Shown: positions 1-4,826 of the stretch, in pieces
Position numbering within the stretch: the first letter of the stretch is position 1
Layout of the letters: each line of letters opens with the position of its first letter
Source of the DNA: Candidatus Uhrbacteria bacterium RIFOXYA2_FULL_40_9
GTDB taxonomy: Bacteria > Patescibacteriota > Patescibacteriia > UBA9934 > GWF2-40-263
Assembly (NCBI GenBank): GCA_001791615.1
Contig: MGEY01000032.1
Coordinates: 1-7,892 of the forward strand
Length of the DNA stretch: 7,892 bases
Reading direction: 5' to 3'
Notes under the pieces: generated by a model
Seen by the model: the letters and a program-made list of their open reading frames with translations, nothing else
Told to the model about the DNA's origin: nothing
Database searches by the model: none
Translations under genes and position numbers: made by a program

Positions 1-4
1 AATA

Positions 5-28
5 AGATCTCCACTGGAGACTCTTTTT
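5..28 (+). terminator. Putative intrinsic terminator of an upstream plus-strand gene
   Basis: The sequence folds as AGATCTCC, loop ACT, GGAGA, one bulged C, then TCT, and is followed directly by TTTTGTTT. This is an 8-bp stem with one bulge and a T-rich tail, as expected of a Rho-independent terminator. The gene it would serve lies left of the window, so this cannot be confirmed here. Confidence 0.45.
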
Positions 29-40
29 GTTTCAGATACA

Positions 41-68
41 CAAAACTCTCACTTACGTGAGAGTTTTG
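41..68. terminator. Perfect 12-bp inverted repeat, possible bidirectional terminator
   Basis: CAAAACTCTCAC (41-52) and its exact reverse complement (57-68) are separated by the four bases TTAC. The stem ends in a run of four T on either strand, but no longer T-tract follows outside it. It lies 35 bp past the stop of the minus-strand response-regulator gene, so it most plausibly ends that transcript. A regulatory or purely structural palindrome is the alternative. Confidence 0.5.
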
Positions 69-102
69 GGACAGCCCCTTGAGAGAGGGTCTTTTTCGTA
101 CG

Positions 103-735
103 TTAGTGGTGATGCAGGATTTGACAGTGCTTCTTCTGTGCTTCGATGTTCCATCCGCTCACAGACATTCCAACACGATCATCCCACAGTAGAACGATCC
201 AATCTTCTCCATCGCAGAAAATCGGATTGTGAACAGTCTTTGTTCGATAAGCTGCCACTCGTGCTTTGAGAGGATAATCTTCTTGACATTCTGCATGAAG
301 AACCTTCATGAGATGGATATCCTGAAACACAATGACTCGTTGATAGCCATTTTGATCGAATTCTTGAATCTCGCGCAAGATTGTTTTAGGAAGATTCCTT
401 TTCTCGCAGTAATCCGCGCAGCCGGCATTGAGAAGCTTGCCATTATCCATACTCGAGGCAGCGATAAGCAGGGCGTTGTGGCCTTCTTTAACAAGATCTA
501 GAACAAGTCGCGCGGTCAAACCACCATCGTCACCGGGGACACGATAATCAAAAGTGATGATCTTGATGTCATTGCCATGCCGTGCGATCAGCTTGCGGGC
601 CTCTGGGATCGTGAATGCCTGCAGGAGTTCCCAACCATCTGGATGATGGCGCTCAAAGCGATCTTGAATCGCTTGTTGAATCATTGAATCATCTTCAATC
701 ACAAGGACGAACTTTGGTGTGCGGATATCAGTCAT
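103..735 (-). CDS. Response-regulator receiver-domain protein with unrecognised C-terminal region
   Basis: This is a 210-aa protein. Residues about 9-125 fit a CheY-like receiver domain: the acidic pair D15-D16 after a hydrophobic strand (VLVIEDD), the probable phospho-acceptor D63 (FDYRVPG), S94/S95 in the Thr/Ser position and K112 (CEKRN) as the conserved lysine. By family knowledge it would be phosphorylated by a histidine kinase, but none is visible in the window. The remaining 85 residues contain several Trp and Cys, end in three His, and match no output domain I recognise; no helix-turn-helix is evident. The ATG at 735 is chosen over the upstream one at 813 because GGAG sits six bases before it and a good promoter lies just upstream, inside the longer frame. 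It follows the PRPP synthetase gene on the same strand but is separated by a terminator, so it is probably its own unit. Confidence 0.8.
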   Translation of the reverse strand: MTDIRTPKFVLVIEDDSMIQQAIQDRFERHHPDGWELLQAFTIPEARKLIARHGNDIKIITFDYRVPGDDGGLTARLVLDLVKEGHNALLIAASSMDNGKLLNAGCADYCEKRNLPKTILREIQEFDQNGYQRVIVFQDIHLMKVLHAECQEDYPLKARVAAYRTKTVHNPIFCDGEDWIVLLWDDRVGMSVSGWNIEAQKKHCQILHHH

Positions 736-784
736 GGCTTTCTCCGTTTGTGGGGAGGGAGGAAAGAACGAAAGCGAACCAAAA

Positions 785-813
785 AAGATATCAAAAAATT
801 GTGATTTTGTCAA
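785..813 (-). promoter_or_regulatory. Sigma70-type promoter of the response-regulator gene
   Basis: On the minus strand a perfect TTGACA (808-813) is followed after exactly 17 bases by TATCTT (785-790), a four-of-six match to TATAAT. The predicted start near 778 would give a leader of about 43 nt that contains the GGAG ribosome site at 743-746. Confidence 0.6.
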
Positions 814-841
814 TGATTAAGCCCATTTTCTAAAGCAGGAA

Positions 842-867
842 AAGAAAAACCCTGACCATTGTCAGGG
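842..867 (-). terminator. Intrinsic terminator of the PRPP synthetase gene
   Basis: CCCTGAC and GTCAGGG (850-856 and 861-867) form a perfect 7-bp stem with a 4-base loop. On the minus strand the hairpin is followed by TTTTTCTTTT. It begins 13 bp past the stop codon of the PRPP synthetase gene, a textbook position. Confidence 0.85.
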
Positions 868-879
868 AATCAGAAGAAA

Positions 880-2010
880 TTAACGCAGATTTCGGATGCT
901 CTTGCCCCAGTGATGCTGGTAGATGACCCAGGCCAAATCTTGCCACCACTCAACCACATGAAGAATGTTGCTGTCGGTGAGTCCTTGCAGGGCTTTTCGC
1001 GTTTTAACTGGAATTGTATCAGTAATAAAGACACGTTTGATCGGACAGTCCTTTTTCCCTAATTTTTCTGCTGCAGGTCCGCATAGAACTCCGTGAGGAA
1101 CAATCGCCCAAACTTCCGTAGCCTTATACTCCTTCACAAAGACTGTTGCGGCATTGATGTTTGTTCCGGCCGTAGCAATTTCATCATCACAGGTGATGAC
1201 AATGGCGCCCTTAAGTTTATCGAGATCTCCAATAAGATATTGTACAGCAGAACTTTTGCTGTCACTTCGTCTTTTGGCAGCCGTGACAGTTGGGACATGA
1301 ATCCTAAGCTCTTGTTCAACCTTTTCCAGAATTTTCTCATAACGTTTACGCGCACTATCGTCAGGGAAGGCTATCACAAAAGGTCGTTTACTCCGTTGTG
1401 CTTCTTGCATCGCTTGCTTGAGCAAACGCCGACCAAGATTGACTTCTGTGATTTTTCCGGGGCTGAGAGAAAGCACAATTTGAGAAGCATGGAGATCAAC
1501 AGCAATGATCTTGCTGAGCTTATCTCCACAGATCGAAATCACTTCTCGGGCAAAGAATGGTGCCAGCGCTAGAATAAGATCTCCCTCATCTTTATCAGAA
1601 CGACTCAAGGGATAGTACCCATTGATGACGGTGATCCTGCGTGCATCACGTCCAACCAGATAGTAAAGCACAAGCAGAGTATCCATCATCATCGTACGTG
1701 TGCCAGGTCCACTCGTCAGGAGAATACAGTCATGTCCACCCACATGTTCTTTGCTCAACTCAACATAAGGTTCACCATTTGCATGCTCGCCAATTTTTGG
1801 ATACACAATATCTACTGCTGTATAACGCTGTTGAGAAGCAATACTACCTTTTTCGATTTTTTCTTTAATATCTCGAGCAAAATCTTCAAAACCCGGCATA
1901 GGAACTAAAGTGAGCCCACCTTGTAAACAGGTTTCTGTGCGTGGATCAAGCTGGTGTGCGAAACGACGCAGATAGACACTAAGCTTTTGACGGATTTTTT
2001 CGCGAATCAT
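880..2010 (-). CDS. prs: Divergent ribose-phosphate pyrophosphokinase (PRPP synthetase)
   Basis: This 376-aa protein belongs to the family that transfers pyrophosphate from ATP to ribose-5-phosphate to make PRPP for nucleotide synthesis (EC 2.7.6.1). Family landmarks appear in order: the region around residues 124-141 (ARRITVINGYYPLSRSDKD) matching the usual 'RITAVIPYFGYARQDRK' block; DLHASQ at 172-177, containing the catalytic-region histidine; the flexible-loop basic residues KRR at 246-248; and the PRPP-binding loop CDDEIATAGT at 274-283. It is longer than the usual 310-320 aa, with about 30 extra N-terminal residues and an extended C-terminus. Two deviations stand out: the last Asp of the common DDxxDTAGT loop is Ala279, and the ATP-side 'NDNLMELL' region reads TRTMMMDTLL. 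The ATG at 2010 is preferred over the upstream one at 2115 because AAGGAGG lies five bases before it; the upstream extension is a chance hydrophobic stretch covering the promoter. The family call is firm, full activity less so. Confidence 0.85.
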   Translation of the reverse strand: MIREKIRQKLSVYLRRFAHQLDPRTETCLQGGLTLVPMPGFEDFARDIKEKIEKGSIASQQRYTAVDIVYPKIGEHANGEPYVELSKEHVGGHDCILLTSGPGTRTMMMDTLLVLYYLVGRDARRITVINGYYPLSRSDKDEGDLILALAPFFAREVISICGDKLSKIIAVDLHASQIVLSLSPGKITEVNLGRRLLKQAMQEAQRSKRPFVIAFPDDSARKRYEKILEKVEQELRIHVPTVTAAKRRSDSKSSAVQYLIGDLDKLKGAIVITCDDEIATAGTNINAATVFVKEYKATEVWAIVPHGVLCGPAAEKLGKKDCPIKRVFITDTIPVKTRKALQGLTDSNILHVVEWWQDLAWVIYQHHWGKSIRNLR

Positions 2011-2044
2011 TGGTGCCTCCTTGGAAAGAGCAAAAGACGTCGAT

Positions 2045-2073
2045 ACCTTAGAAAGGAATAAGAAGATTGTCAA
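2045..2073 (-). promoter_or_regulatory. Promoter of the PRPP synthetase gene
   Basis: On the minus strand a perfect TTGACA (2068-2073) is followed after 17 bases by TAAGGT (2045-2050), a weak -10. The predicted start near 2038 leaves a leader of about 28 nt holding the AAGGAGG ribosome site. The -35 is convincing, the -10 less so. Confidence 0.5.
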
Positions 2074-2094
2074 TAAACACAGATAGAACCATCC

Positions 2095-2119
2095 GTGATA
2101 TGATACTGTTATCATTCAC
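2095..2119 (+). promoter_or_regulatory. Extended -10 promoter of the lipoprotein gene, overlapping a palindrome
   Basis: TGATATGAT (2096-2104) fits an extended -10 (TGn plus a five-of-six TATAAT match); no good -35 is seen. It overlaps a nested inverted repeat: TGATA/TATCA (2101-2105 and 2110-2114) inside GTGA/TCAC (2095-2098 and 2116-2119). The predicted transcript would start near 2111, giving a leader of about 22 nt. The palindrome could be an operator in this divergent intergenic region, but nothing else supports that. Confidence 0.4.
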
Positions 2120-2132
2120 AAATAAAGCCTTT

Positions 2133-2798
2133 ATGAAATATAAAAGATATTTAATTTTGATTATATTACCCTTTATTCTTTCTGGGTGTGGAGGATCTTC
2201 AGAGCCGCAAGTAGGAGACGATTTGGATTGGCATGATTATAAAAAGGTTTCCCTTATTATGGATGTTGAGATTCTCCCTGGTCCCTCAGCTCAATTAGAA
2301 GATCTTTTGGCCTGCACGGGGAGTGGCACCATCACTTCTTATCTCTACTTTGCTCCTGGAGGAGGAGACCCTATGTATCAAAAAAGTTCTTACCAGTTGA
2401 CCTCTTATGCTTGTTATAATTTTGGGAAAGCCTATCCATGTGTCACGCATTTAATGGATGAGAATGTGTATGATCCACGACCCATTGAGTTAAATGCACA
2501 GCTTCATGTTTCTGAAGATAAAAATGATTTGCACTTTCATATCGACCGTTTGCCAACAAATGATTACATCAATGTAGAGTATGTGTGCGGACCATACTAT
2601 ACAGGTCCAGCAACATTGCCTGATCCTGCCGTTCTCTCTCAACTTATCACACCTTTTTATCTTGAATATTGGCAAGTGCCTTTTACAGAGGGGGAAACAA
2701 TTGAGGCAACTCGAAGCGGAATGAGTCTCAATGGATTAAATATGGCAAATATTACATTACACAAGACATTGGAACGCGTGACAGAGATTGAAGAATAG
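2133..2798 (+). CDS. Predicted lipoprotein of unknown function
   Basis: This 221-aa protein starts with a basic n-region (MKYKRY), a hydrophobic core and a clear lipobox LSGC with the lipidated cysteine at residue 19, followed by a small Gly/Ser linker. It should therefore be exported and anchored by a lipid. The mature part is acidic, rich in Tyr, and carries four further cysteines (61, 94, 103, 152), enough for two disulfides outside the cell. I recognise no family. The ATG at 2133 is chosen because it gives a normal signal peptide; an upstream in-frame start at 2067 would put 22 non-signal residues before it. No Shine-Dalgarno is visible. It is divergent from the PRPP synthetase gene and followed by a recombinase remnant on the opposite strand, which suggests accessory DNA. 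Confidence 0.8.
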   Translation: MKYKRYLILIILPFILSGCGGSSEPQVGDDLDWHDYKKVSLIMDVEILPGPSAQLEDLLACTGSGTITSYLYFAPGGGDPMYQKSSYQLTSYACYNFGKAYPCVTHLMDENVYDPRPIELNAQLHVSEDKNDLHFHIDRLPTNDYINVEYVCGPYYTGPATLPDPAVLSQLITPFYLEYWQVPFTEGETIEATRSGMSLNGLNMANITLHKTLERVTEIEE

Positions 2799-2812
2799 CT
2801 ATAACAAAAAAC

Positions 2813-2847
2813 AAACCTTAAAAAAGGCGTTTCATTTTTCTTTTTGC
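2813..2847 (+). terminator. Weak putative terminator after the lipoprotein gene
   Basis: AAACCTT (2813-2819) can pair with AAG-G-C-GTTT (2825-2832), with a bulge and a G-U pair, and is followed by a T-rich stretch (ATTTTTCTTTTTG). It starts 14 bp after the stop codon. The stem is short and imperfect, and the same bases encode the end of the recombinase remnant on the other strand. Confidence 0.3.
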
Positions 2848-3110
2848 AAACTTCAAATCAATTTTTTGTGGGTCTTTTAAAACCTCAGTGTAGAGAAATT
2901 TCATTGCGTTGAGCGCAAGATTTATTGTTTGTGGAGATTGTTTGCGTTTGTGCTTATCTAGCAAAAATTCTTCGATTACTTCTTGTGTATTTATGACAGG
3001 AGTTTTATTCGAAAAATTTACCTATTCCTTTATGTAAAGTAAATATGCTTACAAGTTTTGGGAGAGTAATTTCTTAAGTTTGTATAACATGCAATTTCTT
3101 GTAACGATTT
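2818..3110 (-). pseudogene. Decayed N-terminal fragment of a tyrosine recombinase (phage or integron integrase type)
   Basis: No intact ORF is present, but three minus-strand frames together read like the SAM-like core-binding domain of a tyrosine recombinase. Frame one (stop at 3030) ends TNLRNYSPKTCKHIYFT, the typical first helix. Frame two (stop at 3005) gives LHKGIGKFFE. Frame three (2818-3021) gives FSNKTPVINTQEVIEEFLL, then SPQTINLALNAMKFLYTEVL and KDPQKIDLKFAKRKMKRLF before a TAA. Known families usually continue at this point with 'LPVVLSKEE' and the catalytic domain carrying R-H-R-Y; here the frame stops and the lipoprotein gene lies beyond. So at least two frameshifts plus loss of the catalytic half are inferred. 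The match was recognised by eye from family patterns, not searched. It points away from the transporter and palindrome blocks to its right. Confidence 0.65.
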
Positions 3111-3160
3111 AGTAGCAAAGTTTGGATATAAACGAGTTGTACGAAATATTTTGGTATCTT

Positions 3161-3169
3161 TGGTATAAT
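3161..3169 (+). promoter_or_regulatory. Extended -10 promoter of the TauE/SafE-type gene
   Basis: TGGTATAAT is a perfect extended -10 (TGn plus TATAAT). No good -35 is present at 16-18 bases, which extended -10 promoters tolerate. The predicted start near 3176 leaves about 16 nt before the ATG at 3192. Confidence 0.6.
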
Positions 3170-3191
3170 AATTTCGATTAAACTATAAGAC

Positions 3192-3926
3192 ATGCAGGAA
3201 ATATTAATTTTTATAACTGGATTGATGGCTGGCTTTCTTGGATCTACTGTTGGAGGAGGTGGATTTTTATCAATTCCAATTCTTGTTCTTCTTGGATTTA
3301 CCCCACAAGCATCAATTGCTTTAAATAAAATAGGTGACATTGGAACATTCATTTCAGCCGTAAGCAGATACTGGAAATCTCAAAAGATTGATTGGGGAAT
3401 GGCGGGAAAAATAGCTATTATCTATATTATAGGAAGTTTCGTTGGTACCCAAATAATGGTTGGTCTCAGTTCTCATACTCTAAACATTTTTATAGCAATT
3501 TCTATTTTATTAGCCGCTCCTTTTCTTTTTGTAAACAAAAAAATGGGTCTTGTGGTAACGAAAGTATCCAAGATAAAGAAAGCAATAGGCTTTGTGATAC
3601 TGGCTTTTTTGTCGATCATAGGAGCAATTGTAGGAGCAGGCGGGGCGGTACTCAGCACTATGGTTATGATGGTGTTTTTTGGATACGAGATCATTGATGG
3701 ACATGCCACTACCACTCCCTCTAAATTTTTTTCAGCCCTCATACCGTCCATTGTTTATTTTTCTTATGGCTTTGTGGAAATAATTCCCGCAATAGTTATA
3801 TTTGTGGGCATGTTGATTGGAGGGTTTTTGGGTGCCAGAACTGCTATTTTAGAAGGCAATCGTTGGATAAAAACCTTATTTACAGTGGTTGTAATCGCCT
3901 TGGTTATAAAATTACTATTTTTTTAA
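3192..3926 (+). CDS. TauE/SafE (TSUP) family membrane transporter
   Basis: This is a 244-aa, strongly hydrophobic protein with about seven or eight membrane segments. The N-terminal signature GLMAGFLGSTVGGGG followed by FLSIPILVLLG, and a second glycine-rich half-repeat near residues 140-155 (GAIVGAGGAVLSTMVMM), are typical of the TauE/SafE family. Both halves show the internal duplication known for these proteins. Members export or import small sulfur or organic anions such as sulfite, sulfoacetate or taurine-related compounds; the substrate cannot be read from sequence. Length is normal (about 240-260 aa), so the gene looks intact. No Shine-Dalgarno precedes the ATG, but a strong extended -10 lies 23 bp upstream. 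It stands alone between the recombinase remnant and an attC-like palindrome, which suits a mobile cassette gene. Confidence 0.85.
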   Translation: MQEILIFITGLMAGFLGSTVGGGGFLSIPILVLLGFTPQASIALNKIGDIGTFISAVSRYWKSQKIDWGMAGKIAIIYIIGSFVGTQIMVGLSSHTLNIFIAISILLAAPFLFVNKKMGLVVTKVSKIKKAIGFVILAFLSIIGAIVGAGGAVLSTMVMMVFFGYEIIDGHATTTPSKFFSALIPSIVYFSYGFVEIIPAIVIFVGMLIGGFLGARTAILEGNRWIKTLFTVVVIALVIKLLFF

Positions 3927-3947
3927 TCAAATTTTTATACATATTAG

Positions 3948-3960
3948 TTACCAAAATACA
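3948..3960 (+). repeat. Shared flank element, copy 1 (TTACCAAAATACA)
   Basis: TTACCAAAATACA lies 22 bp after the transporter stop and just before the first palindrome block. A close copy (TTACCAAAAATATAT at 4644-4658) lies 5 bp after the stop of the 123-aa ORF and just before the second block. The shared position suggests that the two ORF-plus-palindrome units are related. Confidence 0.45.
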
Positions 3961-3962
3961 TC

Positions 3963-4042
3963 GCCTAACACGGCATATCTGGTTTCGCTTCGCTCCACCC
4001 ATATCGCTGACGCGACATCAGATATGCCGGAACGTTATACGC
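3963..4042 (+). repeat. attC-like long imperfect palindrome 1
   Basis: GCCTAAC (3963-3969), which fits the attC box RYYYAAC, is followed by CGGCATATCTG (3971-3981). The exact complement of that arm, CAGATATGCCG, is at 4019-4029. It is followed by unpaired GAAC and then GTTATAC (4034-4040), whose GTTA pairs with TAAC of the first box. The intervening 37 bases hold a variable end with GCTTCGCT. Length (about 80 nt), the outer AAC/GTT boxes, the long inner stem and the asymmetric unpaired bases between stem and box all resemble integron attC sites. The second box is not a perfect GTTRRRY match. It begins 36 bp after the transporter stop, where a cassette attC would be. A terminator or another mobile palindrome is the alternative. 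Confidence 0.5.
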
Positions 4043-4118
4043 AATTCCGCTTCGCTCCATTGCGGATAATGCAGAATATGCGGTTCGTTCACTTGCAGTT
4101 CACTCACCCATATTTTGC
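4035..4118. repeat. Two further stem-loops with GCTTCGCT loops
   Basis: CGCAAT/ATTGCG (4040-4045 and 4059-4064) is flanked by TTAT/ATAA (4035-4038 and 4066-4069), with a loop containing CCGCTTCGCTCC. The adjoining stem GCAGAATATG/CATATTTTGC (4071-4080 and 4109-4118) has one G-U pair. The 8-mer GCTTCGCT occurs at 3987, 4049, 4117 and 4741, and CACCCATAT occurs at 3996 and 4105. No coding frame explains these; the block appears to be built from repeated palindromic modules overlapping the first attC-like site. Confidence 0.5.
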
Positions 4119-4267
4119 TTCGCTACGTTCCAGAAAAACTTCGTATATCCCTGATGCGTAATAGCAAAAAGCCAAAAATTTTTTGAAAATTTTTGATATT
4201 TCTGGTAATTTGTTATTGCTAGATCGTCACGACTTCTAAACAAATTTAATTATTTAACTAAAATTTT
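4119..4267. other. Non-coding AT-rich leader before the 123-aa ORF
   Basis: Together with the palindromes to its left this completes a gene-free stretch from 3927 to 4267. The segment 4165-4267 is very AT-rich, with a near-palindromic run of A and T around 4172-4198 and a 6-bp long-range repeat TAGCAA/TTGCTA (4162-4167 and 4216-4221). TTTAAT at 4245-4250 could be a -10 but lacks a partner -35 or TG. I see no RNA gene and no reliable promoter here. Confidence 0.3.
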
Positions 4268-4639
4268 ATGGAAAGTGAACCACGACAACCGCAAGGGCTG
4301 GAATTGTATATTTCTGACCTTCAAAAAGAACAACTTACTCCTGCTGACATTATGCCAGCAATTGAGGGATTAGACGATCCTGATGAAATGAGAGCGTACT
4401 TTGACGCTATGAAAGGAATGTGCAAGAAAGCTGTCGATAAAGACATTCGGGATGGAAAAGAAAGTATGGCTACATCTGCTGTTCGAGGGGGCAGAGATAT
4501 TGAAGAAGTGGCAGACGACCTCGCAAAACAACATATGAGAAGAATCATTGGGCATTACAATAATTCTGATATACACAAAAAATGGAATGAAGCGGTCGAT
4601 GGATTAGAAACATCCGGAGGTTTCAGCAACATGTACTAG
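4268..4639 (+). CDS. Hypothetical 123-aa soluble protein, possible cassette ORF
   Basis: This is an acidic, helix-rich protein with no membrane segment or signal peptide. I recognise no family. Charged helices span roughly residues 10-50 (LELYISDLQKEQLTPADIM and following) and 65-112. A Gly-Arg-Gly-rich turn (VRGGRD) lies between them, and the tail is Gly-Ser-rich. The ATG has no Shine-Dalgarno and follows an AT-rich leader. The reading frame is long for this local composition, and no longer competing frame fits, so I take it as real. It stands alone between two palindrome blocks that resemble integron attC sites, the usual setting of small orphan cassette genes. Confidence 0.6.
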   Translation: MESEPRQPQGLELYISDLQKEQLTPADIMPAIEGLDDPDEMRAYFDAMKGMCKKAVDKDIRDGKESMATSAVRGGRDIEEVADDLAKQHMRRIIGHYNNSDIHKKWNEAVDGLETSGGFSNMY

Positions 4640-4643
4640 CAAA

Positions 4644-4658
4644 TTACCAAAAATATAT
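4644..4658 (+). repeat. Shared flank element, copy 2 (TTACCAAAAATATAT)
   Basis: This is a near copy of the element at 3948-3960, in the same position relative to an ORF stop (5 bp after) and to a downstream palindrome block. On the minus strand its T-rich end also forms the tail of the hairpin that follows. Confidence 0.45.
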
Positions 4659-4688
4659 GGTCGTCCTTCGGGACGGCCATTGCTTTTC
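4657..4688. terminator. Bidirectional terminator hairpin with a TTCG tetraloop
   Basis: A 10-bp stem (4657-4666 with 4671-4680, one G-U pair) is closed by C(TTCG)G, an exceptionally stable tetraloop in RNA. Downstream on the plus strand is TTGCTTTTCG, and on the minus strand TATATTTTTGG. It lies 17 bp past the stop of the 123-aa ORF and could also catch readthrough from the convergent methyltransferase gene. Confidence 0.65.
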
Positions 4689-4696
4689 GCTACTAC

Positions 4697-4734
4697 GCAT
4701 AACACTGGACTTCGCATGTCCAGGAACATTAGTC
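4697..4734 (+). repeat. attC-like palindrome 2
   Basis: GCATAACA is followed by CTGGAC (4705-4710), a short loop TTCGCAT, GTCCAG (4718-4723), unpaired GAAC, then ATTAGTC. The order TAACA, stem, GGAAC, RTTA is the same as in the palindrome at 3963-4042, with a different stem sequence, which is how attC sites vary. It is short, the last box starts with A instead of G, and the true 3' partner may be the GTTAT at 4826-4830 instead. That would give a site of about 136 nt. Confidence 0.4.
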
Positions 4735-4749
4735 AACATCGCTTCGCTC

Positions 4750-4776
4750 GTTACACCTGCATTCACTGGTAGTAAC
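4750..4776. repeat. Small imperfect hairpin
   Basis: GTTACACC (4750-4757) pairs with GGT-A-GTAAC (4768-4776), an 8-bp stem with one bulged A and a 10-base loop. It has GTTAC and GTAAC ends and is preceded by a fourth copy of GCTTCGCT (4741-4748). It lies inside the second palindrome block, between the 123-aa ORF and the end of the methyltransferase gene. Confidence 0.4.
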
Positions 4777-4826
4777 ACTTTTCAAACAAAATTATACCGC
4801 CAACGAACATCGCATAGTGCTGGGCG

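Noticed and set aside
73..96. Possible short hairpin (CCCT/AGGG) followed by CTTTTT on the plus strand
   Set aside because: Only a 4-bp stem; too weak beside the perfect 12-bp hairpin next to it.
1093..1572. Open plus-strand frame of 159 codons opposite the PRPP synthetase gene
   Set aside because: It is antisense to a gene with clear family motifs and promoter, and its translation looks random.
2040..2115. N-terminal hydrophobic extension of the PRPP synthetase as a signal peptide
   Set aside because: The AAGGAGG site favours the internal ATG at 2010, the extension covers the promoter, and PRPP synthetases are cytoplasmic.
3082..3088. GTATAAC, the exact complement of the outer box GTTATAC, upstream of the transporter, as a possible attI
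   Set aside because: A 7-base match is expected by chance in a window of this size, and no second box or palindrome accompanies it.
3863..4069. Open plus-strand frame overlapping the transporter end and first palindrome
   Set aside because: It is an out-of-frame reading of the transporter gene continuing into repeats; no ribosome site or protein-like pattern.
3963..4160. CRISPR array, considered because of the repeated short words
   Set aside because: The repeats are short, unevenly spaced and palindromic with no regular spacers, and no cas gene is present.
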